The notes: generated by a model not told the origin, from the sequence alone. Positions 8,412-17,300 are shown, numbered from the stretch's first letter. The stretch: DNA of 27,072 nucleotides from Flavobacteriales bacterium UBA4474 (GCA_002389295.1 DGOE01000081.1:1-27072), one strand, 5' to 3'. Numbers and translations are program-made.

Positions 8412-9279
8412 CTGCTGTTCCCATTCGGGATGCGGTCAAGGCGCGGTGCAATTTCACGCATTCTGCGGCTTCGGCCACATCGTGCACCCGAAGGATATGC
8501 GCACCGCGTTCCAACGCCCAGGCGTGCAACGCGGTGGTCCCGTTCAACGCCGCCGCAGGTGCGCAGTTCAACCGCTTGTATATCATGGACTTTCGGCTCA
8601 CGCCAACCAGCAAGGGCACCTGCAAGGTGGCCAATGCGCCCAGGCCGTCAAGCAAGGCATAGTTGTGGGCGAGGGTCTTGCCAAAGCCAAAACCGGGGTC
8701 GATGGCCACGGATCCGGCACCTGCGGCGCGCAGGGCATCCAACCGCCCAGCCAGAAAATCCCGCACGTCTGTCACCACATCTGCATACACTGGTGCGTCC
8801 TGCATGTCTTGGGGTGTCCCTTGCATGTGCATCAGAATACAGGGGGCCTGCGTGTCTGCGAGCAGGCCTTCCATGTCCGGGTCCAACATGGCCGCACCGA
8901 TGTCATTGACGATGTCCGCCCCGGCCCGCAGCGATTGCCGGGCGACTGCTGCTCGAAAGGTGTCGACACTGATGGCGATTTCGGGCAGCACATTGCGGAC
9001 CTCCTCGATCACAGGAATGACCCGTTCACATTCCACATCTGCCGCCACGCTGGTCGCGCCTGGGCGGGAGCTTTGTCCTCCGATGTCAATGATGTCGGCG
9101 CCGTCACCGACCATGGCGAGTGCCACTTCCGCTGCGCGGCGCGCCTGTTGCACCCGGCTTTCTCCGTGAAAGGAATCCGGAGTGGCGTTGATCACGCCCA
9201 TGATGCGGGGCACGCTGAAATCGAGCGTCCCGCTGCTGAGCGCAAAAGGCGGTGGTATGGCATGGTGAACATCGCGCAC
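8404..9279 (-). CDS. folP: Dihydropteroate synthase
   Basis: Joins 4-aminobenzoate to 6-hydroxymethyl-7,8-dihydropterin diphosphate to give dihydropteroate, in cytoplasmic folate synthesis. All family blocks are visible in order: MGVINATPDSF, DIGGQSSRPGAT, SVDTF, NDIGA, HMQGTP, DPGFGFGKT, GVSRKS and a C-terminal RVHDV. The start is uncertain. An ATG at 9381 would add 34 residues of low-complexity His/Ser/Arg sequence not typical of the family and would leave only 23 nt to the divergent DUF1599 gene. The GTG at 9279 gives 291 residues with a normal lead of about 25 residues before the first motif, so I chose it. The stop overlaps the cdaA start by 8 nt. A class IV aminotransferase that could be the aminodeoxychorismate lyase lies about 3.2 kb away. 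Confidence 0.93.
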   Translation of the reverse strand: MRDVHHAIPPPFALSSGTLDFSVPRIMGVINATPDSFHGESRVQQARRAAEVALAMVGDGADIIDIGGQSSRPGATSVAADVECERVIPVIEEVRNVLPEIAISVDTFRAAVARQSLRAGADIVNDIGAAMLDPDMEGLLADTQAPCILMHMQGTPQDMQDAPVYADVVTDVRDFLAGRLDALRAAGAGSVAIDPGFGFGKTLAHNYALLDGLGALATLQVPLLVGVSRKSMIYKRLNCAPAAALNGTTALHAWALERGAHILRVHDVAEAAECVKLHRALTASRMGTADD

Positions 9280-9366
9280 GGAGTGGAAAGATGCGAAGGA
9301 TGTACGGTTGGATGAAACGAGCCTGCCCGCTGTGGGAAAATGATGGTGTTCACAACGGCTGGGGGC

Positions 9367-9381
9367 ATGGTGGTCCACCAT
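9367..9381. promoter_or_regulatory. Perfect palindrome in the folP/DUF1599 divergent region
   Basis: ATGGTGG, one central T, then CCACCAT form a perfect 7-bp inverted repeat. It lies 23 nt before the DUF1599 ATG and, if folP starts at 9279, within the 125-nt intergenic region shared by both genes. The shape suits a dimeric regulator site, but no regulator is known and the sequence also contains the alternative folP ATG on the other strand. Confidence 0.25.
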
Positions 9382-9404
9382 TTCAAACGCAACTTGCCGA
9401 CGCT

Positions 9405-9998
9405 ATGAGTCCTTCCGCCTCGCCGTCTGAAACCCCACAAGATTTGGGGCTTACGCTGATTCAATACGACCAGCAAGTGTCCCAGTGCCGACAGTTGTTT
9501 CTGGACAAGATGCACGACTACGGCACCGCTTGGCGGGTACTGCGGCCGGCTTCATTAACCGACCAAATCTTCATCAAGGCACAGCGCATCAGAACCTTGC
9601 AAGAGGGGGCCGAACGACAAGTCGACGAGGGCATCCGTCCGGAGTTTGTGGGCATCGTCAACTACTGCATGATGGCACTGCTGCAGTTGGAATTGACAGA
9701 AGACGTCCCCCTGGACCTCCCAAAAGACGAGGCAACGCGCCGCTTTGATGAGGCCTTGTCCAACACGCGGACGCTCATGATGCGCAAGAACCACGACTAC
9801 GGCGAAGCTTGGCGGGACATGCGGGTGTCGAGCTTGACCGACCTCATCCTCATGAAGCTGCTCAGGATAAAGCAGCTGGAGGATTTGAAAGGCGGCGCCA
9901 AAGTCAGCGAGGGCGTGGATGCGGGCTACATGGACATGGCCAATTACGCCTTGTTTGCCCTGATTCACCTCGCCCAGGCACCGCCCACGCAGGCCTAA
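9405..9998 (+). CDS. DUF1599 domain protein with internal duplication
   Basis: 197 residues from the ATG at 9405 (MSPSASPSE); a longer in-frame extension to 9252 runs antisense to the folP N-terminus and is unlikely. Two homologous halves are plain: 'LDKMHDYGTAWRVLRPASLTD' around residues 35-55 and 'MRKNHDYGEAWRDMRVSSLTD' around 127-147 (each read here in part), each followed by a Lys/Arg-Ile helix and then an 'NYCMMALLQL' or 'NYALFALIHL' helix. This is the DUF1599 (nucleotide-modification-associated domain 1) family, whose biochemical role is not established as far as I know. It stands at the head of a plus-strand group with the BT_3928-type gene, an arrangement I recall as common in Bacteroidota. 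The conserved HDYG.AWR motif, present twice, suggests a binding site in each half. Confidence 0.85.
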   Translation: MSPSASPSETPQDLGLTLIQYDQQVSQCRQLFLDKMHDYGTAWRVLRPASLTDQIFIKAQRIRTLQEGAERQVDEGIRPEFVGIVNYCMMALLQLELTEDVPLDLPKDEATRRFDEALSNTRTLMMRKNHDYGEAWRDMRVSSLTDLILMKLLRIKQLEDLKGGAKVSEGVDAGYMDMANYALFALIHLAQAPPTQA

Positions 9999-10140
9999 CC
10001 GCTGACCGCAAACCGTTGATGGCATTGGGAAGCAGGGGGCATGCCTGAGACGATGTTCACTTTGAAGTGTGAATGGCAGGTTAATGCGGGGCAGGGGCGG
10101 CTTTGATATGGCCGAAATTGCCGTACGGAACAGCCCCCCT

Positions 10141-11520
10141 ATGCGCAACATCCTTCTTTCGGTCGCCAACGTCTGTCGTGTCTTGGTCGGCGCCCTGTTT
10201 GTGGTTTCAGGACTCATCAAAATAAACGACGCCCTCGGCTTCATGTACAAGCTCGAGGAGTACTTCGAACCCGGGGCCTTGAACCTGGAGGCTTGGACCC
10301 CGGTCGCCCTGGAATTGGGGATGTTGGCCTCCATCGGTGAGGTGTTGCTCGGCGTGGCCTTGTTGGTCGGCGCATTGCCGAGGTTGACCACGGCGTTGAC
10401 GCTGGTGCTGATGTTGTTTTTTACCTGGTTGACTTGGTACACCGACCACTGCGACCCCTTTGGCAGCAAGGTGGTGGTGGAAAACGGCATAGAGGTGGAA
10501 ATCCCCAACCAATGTGTGCTCAGCTGCGGGTGTTTTGGCAATGCCATTCCCCTCACCCCCCACGAGAGTTTCCTCAAGGACGTGGTGCTCTTGATTTTGT
10601 TGTTGCCCATTCTCCTGAGCGCTTGGACAGGGGGCTACGAATTGAATGATCGCCGACGTTCCATCTGGATGTACACCCTGGCATTGTTGATCACCTGGAT
10701 GTTTGGTGAGAAAATGCTGGAATGGGGGTTCCCGACATTGTTTCTGGCGCTGGGCCTGGCAGCGGCGGAGGGCGTGCGCAAGCGCTGGAAATGGAACGGG
10801 CGCGAGTGGGCCATGGCGGCGGGTGTATTGCTGGTGGCCGTGGGCTTCCAAGCTTACACATTGCGCCACTTGCCCGTAAAGGATTACCGGCCTTATGCGG
10901 CAGGAGAGGACATCAAGCGCAACATGGCTTCGGCAGATGAACTGGGTTTGGATCCTCCCGTGTACGACAAGGAAGTGCGTTTTTTCCATCCGGAGACCGG
11001 CGCAGATACGGTCGTGCTCCAAAGTGCCTACATGGCGGGGAAGCTCTGGCAGGATGAGGCGTTCAAGGCGCGCTTTCCGGAGGCGGACTGGGACGGGGCG
11101 TTGGAATTCAAGGTTTCTGAAGGCTACGAGCCGCTCATTTTTGACCTCGACGCCACCGACGCGGATGGGCAGAGCCAACTGGAGACCCTCTTGGGAGAAG
11201 GCTACACCTTGCTCCATGTTTCAAAGGACCTCGAGGCATCGGGAGCCCGGGCGCAGGAAACGATGAATGCGCTGTTTGCAGAAGCAAAAGCCAATGGATG
11301 GCGCACGGCCGCCTTGACACCCGCTACAGCTGAGGATGCGGAGCGCTTCCGCGAGGAGCACGGCGTGCCTTACGCCTTCTATTCGACCGATCCGACAGAG
11401 CTCAAGATCATCGTCCGCAGCAATCCCGGAGTGGTCTTGCTCAAGGACGGGATTGTGCAGCAGAAATGGGCTTGGCGCGATGTGCCCAGCGCATTTTCAG
11501 CGTTGTCTTCGGCCCATTGA
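10141..11520 (+). CDS. BT_3928 family membrane protein (DoxX-like plus thioredoxin-like domain)
   Basis: 459 residues from the ATG at 10141 (MRNILLSVANVCRV); an in-frame extension to 10069 adds a non-membrane leader and is disfavoured. The N-terminal 150 residues form a four-helix DoxX/MauE-like membrane domain with the signature VVSGLIKINDALGF, CDPFG and LSCGCFGNAIPLTP. More spans follow to about residue 245. The C-terminal third (from about residue 285) is soluble and looks like a thioredoxin fold that lacks a CXXC active site (LLHVSKDLEASG ... VRSNPGVVLLKDG). This combination is characteristic of the BT_3928 family, of unknown function; a thiol-redox or quinone-linked role is suggested only by analogy with MauE/DoxX. 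It follows DUF1599 after 142 nt and precedes a permease gene by 8 nt. In many relatives I would expect tpiA downstream; it is absent here. Confidence 0.85.
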   Translation: MRNILLSVANVCRVLVGALFVVSGLIKINDALGFMYKLEEYFEPGALNLEAWTPVALELGMLASIGEVLLGVALLVGALPRLTTALTLVLMLFFTWLTWYTDHCDPFGSKVVVENGIEVEIPNQCVLSCGCFGNAIPLTPHESFLKDVVLLILLLPILLSAWTGGYELNDRRRSIWMYTLALLITWMFGEKMLEWGFPTLFLALGLAAAEGVRKRWKWNGREWAMAAGVLLVAVGFQAYTLRHLPVKDYRPYAAGEDIKRNMASADELGLDPPVYDKEVRFFHPETGADTVVLQSAYMAGKLWQDEAFKARFPEADWDGALEFKVSEGYEPLIFDLDATDADGQSQLETLLGEGYTLLHVSKDLEASGARAQETMNALFAEAKANGWRTAALTPATAEDAERFREEHGVPYAFYSTDPTELKIIVRSNPGVVLLKDGIVQQKWAWRDVPSAFSALSSAH

Positions 11521-11528
11521 GCAGAGGC

Positions 11529-12524
11529 GTGAGCAGCACTTGGCGCAAAGCAGGGAGGGGGTTGGCCGTGATGTGGGGCAGCTTTACCCTGGTGTTTCTT
11601 GTGTTTACAGCCGTGCCGGACCCGGCGAGGCAGCTCGCTGGTCAACAGGCGGACCCGGAGGTGATCGCCGATTTGAGGGCGCAATTCGGCTTGGATCAGC
11701 CACCCATGACGCGGTATTTCAAGGCGTTGGGGGCGTTGGCGCCCGTGGGGCCGCGCAGCGATGGACAATGGGGCTTGCGGTGGCCCTCCTTGGGGATGAG
11801 CTACGTGCAGCCCGCGTCCGTCACAGCTTTGCTGTGGAAGGCCTTGCCAGCGACATTCTTGTTGGCGTTGGTGGCATTGGCCCTGGCGGTGGCCTTGGGC
11901 ATTCCCATGGGGTTGATGGCCGCGCGCCGGCCCGGGGGATGGTTTGACCGGTTGGTCGTCGGGGGCAGTGTGGTGGGCATGAGCGCGCCGTCATTTTTTG
12001 CAGCCATCCTCATCGGGTATGTCTGTGCAGTACGGTGGGGGAGTTGGACGGGACTGCCGCTGACAGGGAGCCTCTGGGACCTCGATGCCTCAGGCCGCAC
12101 CGTGCTTTCACTGCGCAACCTCGTGTTGCCCGCCATCACACTGGGAATTCGCCCTTTGGCGGTGCTCGCTCAGTTGATGCGGGGGGCGGCATTGGATGCC
12201 TTGGCCGCACCACACGTTCAAACAGCCCGCGCCTTTGGCGCCTCAGCCCGAGAAGTCATGCGCCACCATGTGTTGCGCAATGCGCTCAACCCCGTGATCA
12301 CGGCGGCAAGCGGATGGTTGGCACAGCTCCTTGCAGGGGCCGTTTTTGTAGAGTTTGTCTTTGGATGGCGGGGGCTGGGCTTCCTCTTGTTTGAAGCCTT
12401 GGAGCAGCAAGACCTGCCCGTGGTCATGGGCGGGGTGCTCGTGGTCAGCTTCATCTTTATCCTCGTCAACGCCCTTGCCGACGCCGCTTACCGCATATTG
12501 GATCCGCGGGCGGCTCAGGCCTGA
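11529..12524 (+). CDS. DppB/OppB-type ABC transporter permease
   Basis: 331 residues from a GTG at 11529, which places about 14 residues before the first membrane helix (AVMWGSFTLVFLVFTAVP), the usual spacing for DppB/OppB. An ATG at 11466 would overlap the upstream gene by 55 nt. The first extracytoplasmic segment (DPARQLAGQQADPEV...LRAQFGLDQP) matches the family. The binding-protein-dependent transport inner-membrane signature, the EAA loop that contacts the ATPase, is seen as RAFGASAREVMRHHVLRNAL near residues 236-255. Five or six helices are predicted. Partners would be a DppC-like permease, DppD/F ATPases and a substrate-binding lipoprotein, none of which are in the window. It could transport peptides or nickel; substrate cannot be inferred. 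Its last 10 nt overlap the end of the convergent aminotransferase gene. Confidence 0.88.
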   Translation: MSSTWRKAGRGLAVMWGSFTLVFLVFTAVPDPARQLAGQQADPEVIADLRAQFGLDQPPMTRYFKALGALAPVGPRSDGQWGLRWPSLGMSYVQPASVTALLWKALPATFLLALVALALAVALGIPMGLMAARRPGGWFDRLVVGGSVVGMSAPSFFAAILIGYVCAVRWGSWTGLPLTGSLWDLDASGRTVLSLRNLVLPAITLGIRPLAVLAQLMRGAALDALAAPHVQTARAFGASAREVMRHHVLRNALNPVITAASGWLAQLLAGAVFVEFVFGWRGLGFLLFEALEQQDLPVVMGGVLVVSFIFILVNALADAAYRILDPRAAQA

Positions 12525-13378
12525 TCGACAGCAGTAACCAACCGGTTCAACGACCGGACCAGCTCTTGTGCTGTGGCGTTGAAATAGCGCTTGGTTCTGT
12601 AGCTGCCCACCCACCGCAAGCCATTGACCGCATTGGACAAGAACACCTCGTCGGCGATCAACAGGTTTTGGGGGGTCAAATTGCACTCGTACACCTTCAT
12701 GCCAGCCGCCAGGGCCAAATTGATGATCTCAGAGCGCATGACCCCAGCGGTAGCGCCGCCATCGAGCCCTGGTGTGTACAAGACGCCATTGGAGATCAAA
12801 AACAGGTTGGAGGAGGTGCTCTCGATGATGCCCATCCGGTCGTTTTGGATCAGCGCGGTATCGAGGTTTTGCTCCTGGGCCCACAACCCGCTCTGTATGT
12901 AGATGTTGGCGGCGATGTTCTTGAAGCGGGTGAGGTGATTCGGGGTGCACTTCATCTCCGGATAAATGTCCACCGAAAGGCCTTTTTCGTTGAGCACATA
13001 GTCCGCGGGGGCCAGGGGTTCCGCCGTCATCACCACATCGAGTTCGCTTTCTTCCGGGGCATAATACCCCGCCCCCCTTCTGCTGAGCGTCATTCGAATC
13101 CGGGCGCTGCCCGTGATGCCTTCCGCTTGCAGGAGCCGCGTGATGTCCTTGCGGATGCCGGCAGCGGTGAACCCCAAAGGGGCATGGATGCGGTGGGCCT
13201 TGAGGCCTTCGCGCATCCGCTGGTGGTGGCTTTCCAAAAACATCGGTGCCCCTTGGATGACCCGGATGGTCTCAAAAATGCCGTCGGCATAAAGGAAGGC
13301 CCGGTTGCCGAGGGAAATCACCGGCGCATCGACGCCGTCAAAGGACCTGAATTCGCCGTTATAGAGGAGGGATGCCAC
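12515..13378 (-). CDS. Class IV aminotransferase (PabC/IlvE/D-amino-acid transaminase fold)
   Basis: 287 residues from a GTG at 13378, the only start between it and the in-frame stop of the upstream gene. Fold-type IV PLP enzyme features are present: an N-terminal FLYADGIFETIRV block, the Schiff-base lysine in TRFKNIAANIY (Lys153), the cofactor-contacting Glu in GIIESTSSNLFL (Glu186) and the C-terminal ADEVFLSNAVNGL block. Members are branched-chain aminotransferases, D-amino-acid transaminases or 4-amino-4-deoxychorismate lyases. The short length and the 'FLSNAVNG' end favour the lyase (pabC) role in making 4-aminobenzoate, the substrate of the nearby folP, but this is an inference. It is last in the csaA-gmhB-aminotransferase operon, 9 nt after the gmhB stop, and its tail overlaps the convergent permease gene by 10 nt. 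Confidence 0.85.
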   Translation of the reverse strand: MASLLYNGEFRSFDGVDAPVISLGNRAFLYADGIFETIRVIQGAPMFLESHHQRMREGLKAHRIHAPLGFTAAGIRKDITRLLQAEGITGSARIRMTLSRRGAGYYAPEESELDVVMTAEPLAPADYVLNEKGLSVDIYPEMKCTPNHLTRFKNIAANIYIQSGLWAQEQNLDTALIQNDRMGIIESTSSNLFLISNGVLYTPGLDGGATAGVMRSEIINLALAAGMKVYECNLTPQNLLIADEVFLSNAVNGLRWVGSYRTKRYFNATAQELVRSLNRLVTAVDQA

Positions 13379-13387
13379 GGTGCAAAA

Positions 13388-13915
13388 TTAGGCCCCCTTG
13401 CCCAGCGGAAGCGACTGCCAATTGGAAATAGGGGCATTGGGCTCAATCAAGATGCCATGGGACACGCCGGCACCCCAAGCGCAGTCGATGTCGCGGGCCT
13501 TGTCGCCAAACATCCAGCACTTCTTGGGATCCAGGTTGTGGCGCGCCAAGGCCCGTTCTACAAGCAAAGAACCCGGCTTGCGGCTCAGGCTTTGGCCAAA
13601 GTCGGGGTGGTGGGGGCTGTAGAGGATATCGGCAATGGGGGCGCCGTGCGCGGAAGCCACCTCCCGGAGGTGTGCGTGGATGACGGCCACATCGGCATGG
13701 GTATAGCGCCCTTTGGCGATGCCGCCTTGGTTGGTGATGACGATGAGTTTGAATCCAGCATCATGCCAAGCCTTGAGGGTGTCGAGGACACCGGGCAGGA
13801 TGTGAAATTCTGCGAGGCAGGTCGTGTAGTCGCCCGGGTCGTGGTTCAGGACGCCGTCACGGTCCAGCAAAACAGCGCCGCGGCGCGCGCGATGGGAGGG
13901 TGTAGCGGGTGGCAT
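13388..13915 (-). CDS. gmhB: HAD phosphatase, GmhB/HisB-N type, lacking the zinc-site cysteines
   Basis: 175 residues with all HAD motifs: DRDGVLN (nucleophile Asp18, acid/base Asp20), TNQGGIAKGR (Thr61), Lys113 in SRKPG and GDKARDID (Asp138, Asp142). The layout is that of D-glycero-D-manno-heptose 1,7-bisphosphate 7-phosphatase, which makes heptose 1-phosphate for LPS core. Family members carry a zinc loop C-x-H...C-x-C next to the RKP motif. Here the corresponding loop reads YSPHHPDFGQSLSRKPG: Ser100, His102, Ser109 and Ser111, so all three Cys appear replaced by Ser while the His is kept. The enzyme may be zinc-free or have changed specificity, so the gmhB name is tentative. The start ATG lies 2 nt after the csaA stop. 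Confidence 0.82.
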   Translation of the reverse strand: MPPATPSHRARRGAVLLDRDGVLNHDPGDYTTCLAEFHILPGVLDTLKAWHDAGFKLIVITNQGGIAKGRYTHADVAVIHAHLREVASAHGAPIADILYSPHHPDFGQSLSRKPGSLLVERALARHNLDPKKCWMFGDKARDIDCAWGAGVSHGILIEPNAPISNWQSLPLGKGA

Positions 13916-13917
13916 GG

Positions 13918-14259
13918 TCAGGCAATGGGGCTGCCGGGTGGGACGGGCTTGGCGATTTCAAGGAGGCTCACATGGCCATCAGCGACTGCACCGAGCACCA
14001 AGCAGCGGCTCTGGTGATGGCCCACTTGTTTGGGAGGGAAGTTCACTACTGCAGCGATTTGTTTGCCGATCAATTCCGCGGCCGTGTAGTCCCCGGCGAG
14101 CTGTGCGGTGGATTTGACCGTACCCAGGGCACCGAAGTCGATGTGCAAGACAAAGGCCGGTGTGCGCGCGGATTCCAAGCGTTCAGCGGATTCTATGGTG
14201 CCCACCCGGATGTCGCAGGCTGCAAAGTCGGCGGGTTCGATGGTGGGTTTGATGTGCAT
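13918..14259 (-). CDS. csaA: CsaA-like tRNA-binding/chaperone protein
   Basis: 113 residues, the usual size for CsaA, starting at MHIKPTIEPADF. It has the OB-fold tRNA-binding domain pattern: DFAACDIRVGTI, then IDFGALGTVKSTAQL, IGKQIAAVVNFPPKQVG, and the final HVSLLEIAKPVPPGSPIA. These match the C-terminal domain shared with methionyl-tRNA synthetase and Arc1p, and the stand-alone CsaA of Bacillus, described as a small export-related chaperone. Its exact cellular role in this organism cannot be read from sequence. It heads a minus-strand operon (csaA, gmhB-like, aminotransferase), with a 2-nt gap to the next gene. A longer ORF reading back to 14664 is antisense to the mutase gene and is not credible. 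Upstream lie 63 nt shared with the divergent mutase gene. Confidence 0.88.
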   Translation of the reverse strand: MHIKPTIEPADFAACDIRVGTIESAERLESARTPAFVLHIDFGALGTVKSTAQLAGDYTAAELIGKQIAAVVNFPPKQVGHHQSRCLVLGAVADGHVSLLEIAKPVPPGSPIA

Positions 14260-14322
14260 GAGCGGCAAAAATCGCGGTTTTGAAAGGAAAAAACAGGGGC
14301 CGCTGCCGGTTAACTTGGCCGC

Positions 14323-17300
14323 ATGGAGAAGGCGCATACCGGCGAGGGACATTGGAAGGCTTGGAATGCGGCGCTGTTGGCGCAAGCGAGAGGGGCCGCG
14401 CCGGCAGCACACGTGACCATAGAAGGGGAGGTGGTCCTGCCTGTTTTTTACCCCTGGCGCCGGGTGGTTTCGGTTCGGCCGCGCCCCCCACAACCGTGGC
14501 GTACACGCAGCACGGTGCACAGCGCTGAGGAGGTCATGCCCGCCCTCGAAGGTGGAGCGGAAGTGCTCCGGCTCGTCGGTTGCAACGATCCCGCGCTGTG
14601 GTTGAAGGGGGTACAACGGGAATATGTGGACTTGGAATTTTTGGGTGGCGCGGATGTGCCGCAATTGCAGGGCGCCGGTGTGCTGCCTGTAAAGGGTGGT
14701 GTCTTGCGCGATTGGTGGGCACTCGGTGCCGATGCCGCCGAAGCTGTGGCCTCACATGCAGCGGCGGTCTCGGGCTGCACGCCAGATGGCGCGTTGCGGG
14801 CTGCAGCGGTGATCGACCCGCGGCTCGGTGGAGGGGCATGGTCCACTTCCGCTGCCTTGGCTTTGCTGATCAAGGCCTGCGAAACGCTGTCTCCGCGCTT
14901 TGATGGCCGGTTGGAAAAAGTGACGCTGGACTTGGCGCTCTCAGAGGACCCCATGCTGGCCTTGGCCGCCACAGAGGCGTGCAAACGGTTGCTGGCAAAA
15001 CGCTGGGATCAGAAGGCATGGCCTGTGCTGACCGGCGTGTGCCATGTGTCCGACGCAGCGCCGGACAGCGGGCGAGAGAACCTCATTCGGCTCGCGATTC
15101 AGGGCACCGCGGGTGCCTTGGCCGGCATGGACGCCATTGATGCTGGCGCGCCGGGCGCGGAAGCCGAGCCCAAGGACACACCGGGCGGGGCCAAGTGGTC
15201 ACGTAACCTCCTCCACATTTTGCGGGCAGAAAGCGGCCTTGGCCAGGTGGACGCGGCCGTATCTCCCATGGTGGATGCCGCCGCCGATGCGCTGGTCGAA
15301 GGGGCACAGCGCTACCTCGCTTTGTGGAAGGAAACATCCGCCCACGACGCCCTCAAAGCCGGTCCAGGGGCCTGGTCCATCCAAAAGGTGGAGTTGACCA
15401 CACCTGCAGAAGAAAAGCCCCCCACGGGCTCCTTTGAGCAGCAGGTGCCCGGCGCGTTTCCTTTTTTGCGCGGTCCCTACGCCAGCATGTACACCAGCCG
15501 TCCTTGGACGGTCCGACAATATGCGGGCTTCAGCACGGCAGAAAAGTCCAATGCCTTTTACAGGCGCAACCTCGCGGCTGGTCAAAAGGGGTTGAGCGTA
15601 GCCTTCGACCTGGCCACCCACCGCGGTTACGACAGCGACCACCCGCGTGTCTCAGGCGACGTGGGAAAGGCGGGCGTGGCCATCGACAGTGTGGAAGACA
15701 TGAAGCGCCTGTTTGACGGCATTCCATTGGATACCATGTCAGTGTCCATGACCATGAACGGTGCCGTCTTGCCCATCATGGCCTTTTACATCGCCGCCGC
15801 AGAGGAGCAAGGGGTCGCTGCAGGGGCATTGTCGGGAACCATTCAGAACGACATCCTGAAGGAGTTCATGGTGCGCAACACCTTCATTTACCCGCCCGCC
15901 CAGAGCATGCGCATCATCAGCGACATTTTTGCCTACACGGCCAAAAACATGCCCAAGTTCAACTCGATCAGCATCTCCGGTTACCACATGCAAGAGGCAG
16001 GGGCCACACCGGAGTTGGAGTTGGCCTATACCCTGGCCAACGGGCTGGCCTACGTGCGGGCAGGCATCGCTGCGGGCCTCGATGTAGACGATTTCGCGCC
16101 CCGCCTGAGCTTCTTTTGGGGCATTGGCATGGACCTGGTCTCGGAGGTGGCAAAGTTGCGTGCCGGACGCTTGCTCTGGGCGCGGCGCATGGCGGAATTC
16201 GCTCCCCAAAATCCCCGTTCCTCCATGCTGCGCGCACACTGCCAAACCAGCGGATGGACCCTGACCGAACAAGACCCCCTCAACAACGTCGGGCGCACGG
16301 CCATCGAGGCGCTCGCTGCGGTGTTGGGCGGAACCCAAAGCCTGCACACCAATTCCATGGATGAGGCCATCGCCTTGCCCACCGATGACACGGCCAAGGT
16401 GGCCCGCAACACGCAATTGATCTTGCAACAGGAGGCGGGCACCACCCGGTGGATCGACCCCCTCGGCGGTGACGCCACCATCGACCGCAGAACCGCTGAG
16501 CTTGTGTCGGCGGCAGACGCCATCATCGACGAGATGGAAAAGGCGGGGGGCATGCCCGGAGCGATAGAGCAGGGGCTGCCCATGCGGGGCATAGAGACGG
16601 CCGCCGCGGAGAAGCAATCCCGCATCGATGCCGGCGATGACCGCATCGTAGGATTGAACCTGTATCCCGGCAAAGCGCCGGATTCCATGGAGGTGCTCAA
16701 GGTGGATCACCACACTGTTTTGGCCGGTCAACAGCAGCGTTTGGCAGACCTCAAGGCTTCGCGGAATGCGCAGGCCGTAGAGGCGGCGCTGGCGGCGCTT
16801 TCTGCCGGTGCCGCAGCGCAGCAAAATCTGCTGGAATTGTGTGTGGAGGCCGCACGCGTGCGCTGCACTTTGGGTGAGATGTCGGATGCCATGGAGGGCA
16901 TATTTGGCCGGCATGTTCCCGTCAATCGACCGGTACGTGGTATTTTCCGCAAGCACCTGGGAGCCAGAGAAGAATTCAGAAAAGCCGTGGAAAAAGCAGC
17001 CCGATTTGCACAACTCGCCGGCCGTCAGCCGCGCATACTTGTGGCCAAAATGGGCCAAGACGGACACGACCGGGGAGCCAAAGTCATCGCCAGTGCGTTT
17101 GCCGATCTGGGGTTTGATGTAGACCTCGGATCCCTCTTTCAGACCCCTGAGGAAGTGGCCCGGCAGGCCGTAGAAAGCGATGTCCACGTGGTCGGTGTGT
17201 CCACACTCGCCGCAGGTCACTTGGCACTGGTCCCCCAGCTTGCAGCGGCGCTGGACGCCGCCGGCAGGGGCGAAATGCTCGTCGTCGTAGGTGGCGTCAT

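Noticed and set aside
9280..9381. Extended folP N-terminus starting at the ATG at 9381
   Set aside because: Extra 34 residues look non-conserved and would leave only 23 nt to the divergent gene; kept as an alternative, not as the main call.
10058..10069. CACTT-TG-AAGTG mini-palindrome before the BT_3928-type gene
   Set aside because: 5-bp arms and a 2-nt loop are too small to call a terminator or operator.
12566..14017. 483-codon plus-strand open frame opposite the aminotransferase and HAD phosphatase
   Set aside because: It is antisense to two genes with intact catalytic motifs, has no recognisable family, and is explained by high GC with few stop codons.
14279..14318. TTTG ... TAACTTGG promoter-like pair upstream of the mutase gene
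   Set aside because: The spacing (28 nt) is outside the usual range and the -7-like box ends 4 nt before the ATG.
14260..14664. Upstream extension of the csaA frame
   Set aside because: It would run antisense through the mutase start and adds 135 residues unlike the single-domain CsaA family; ATG 14259 is natural.
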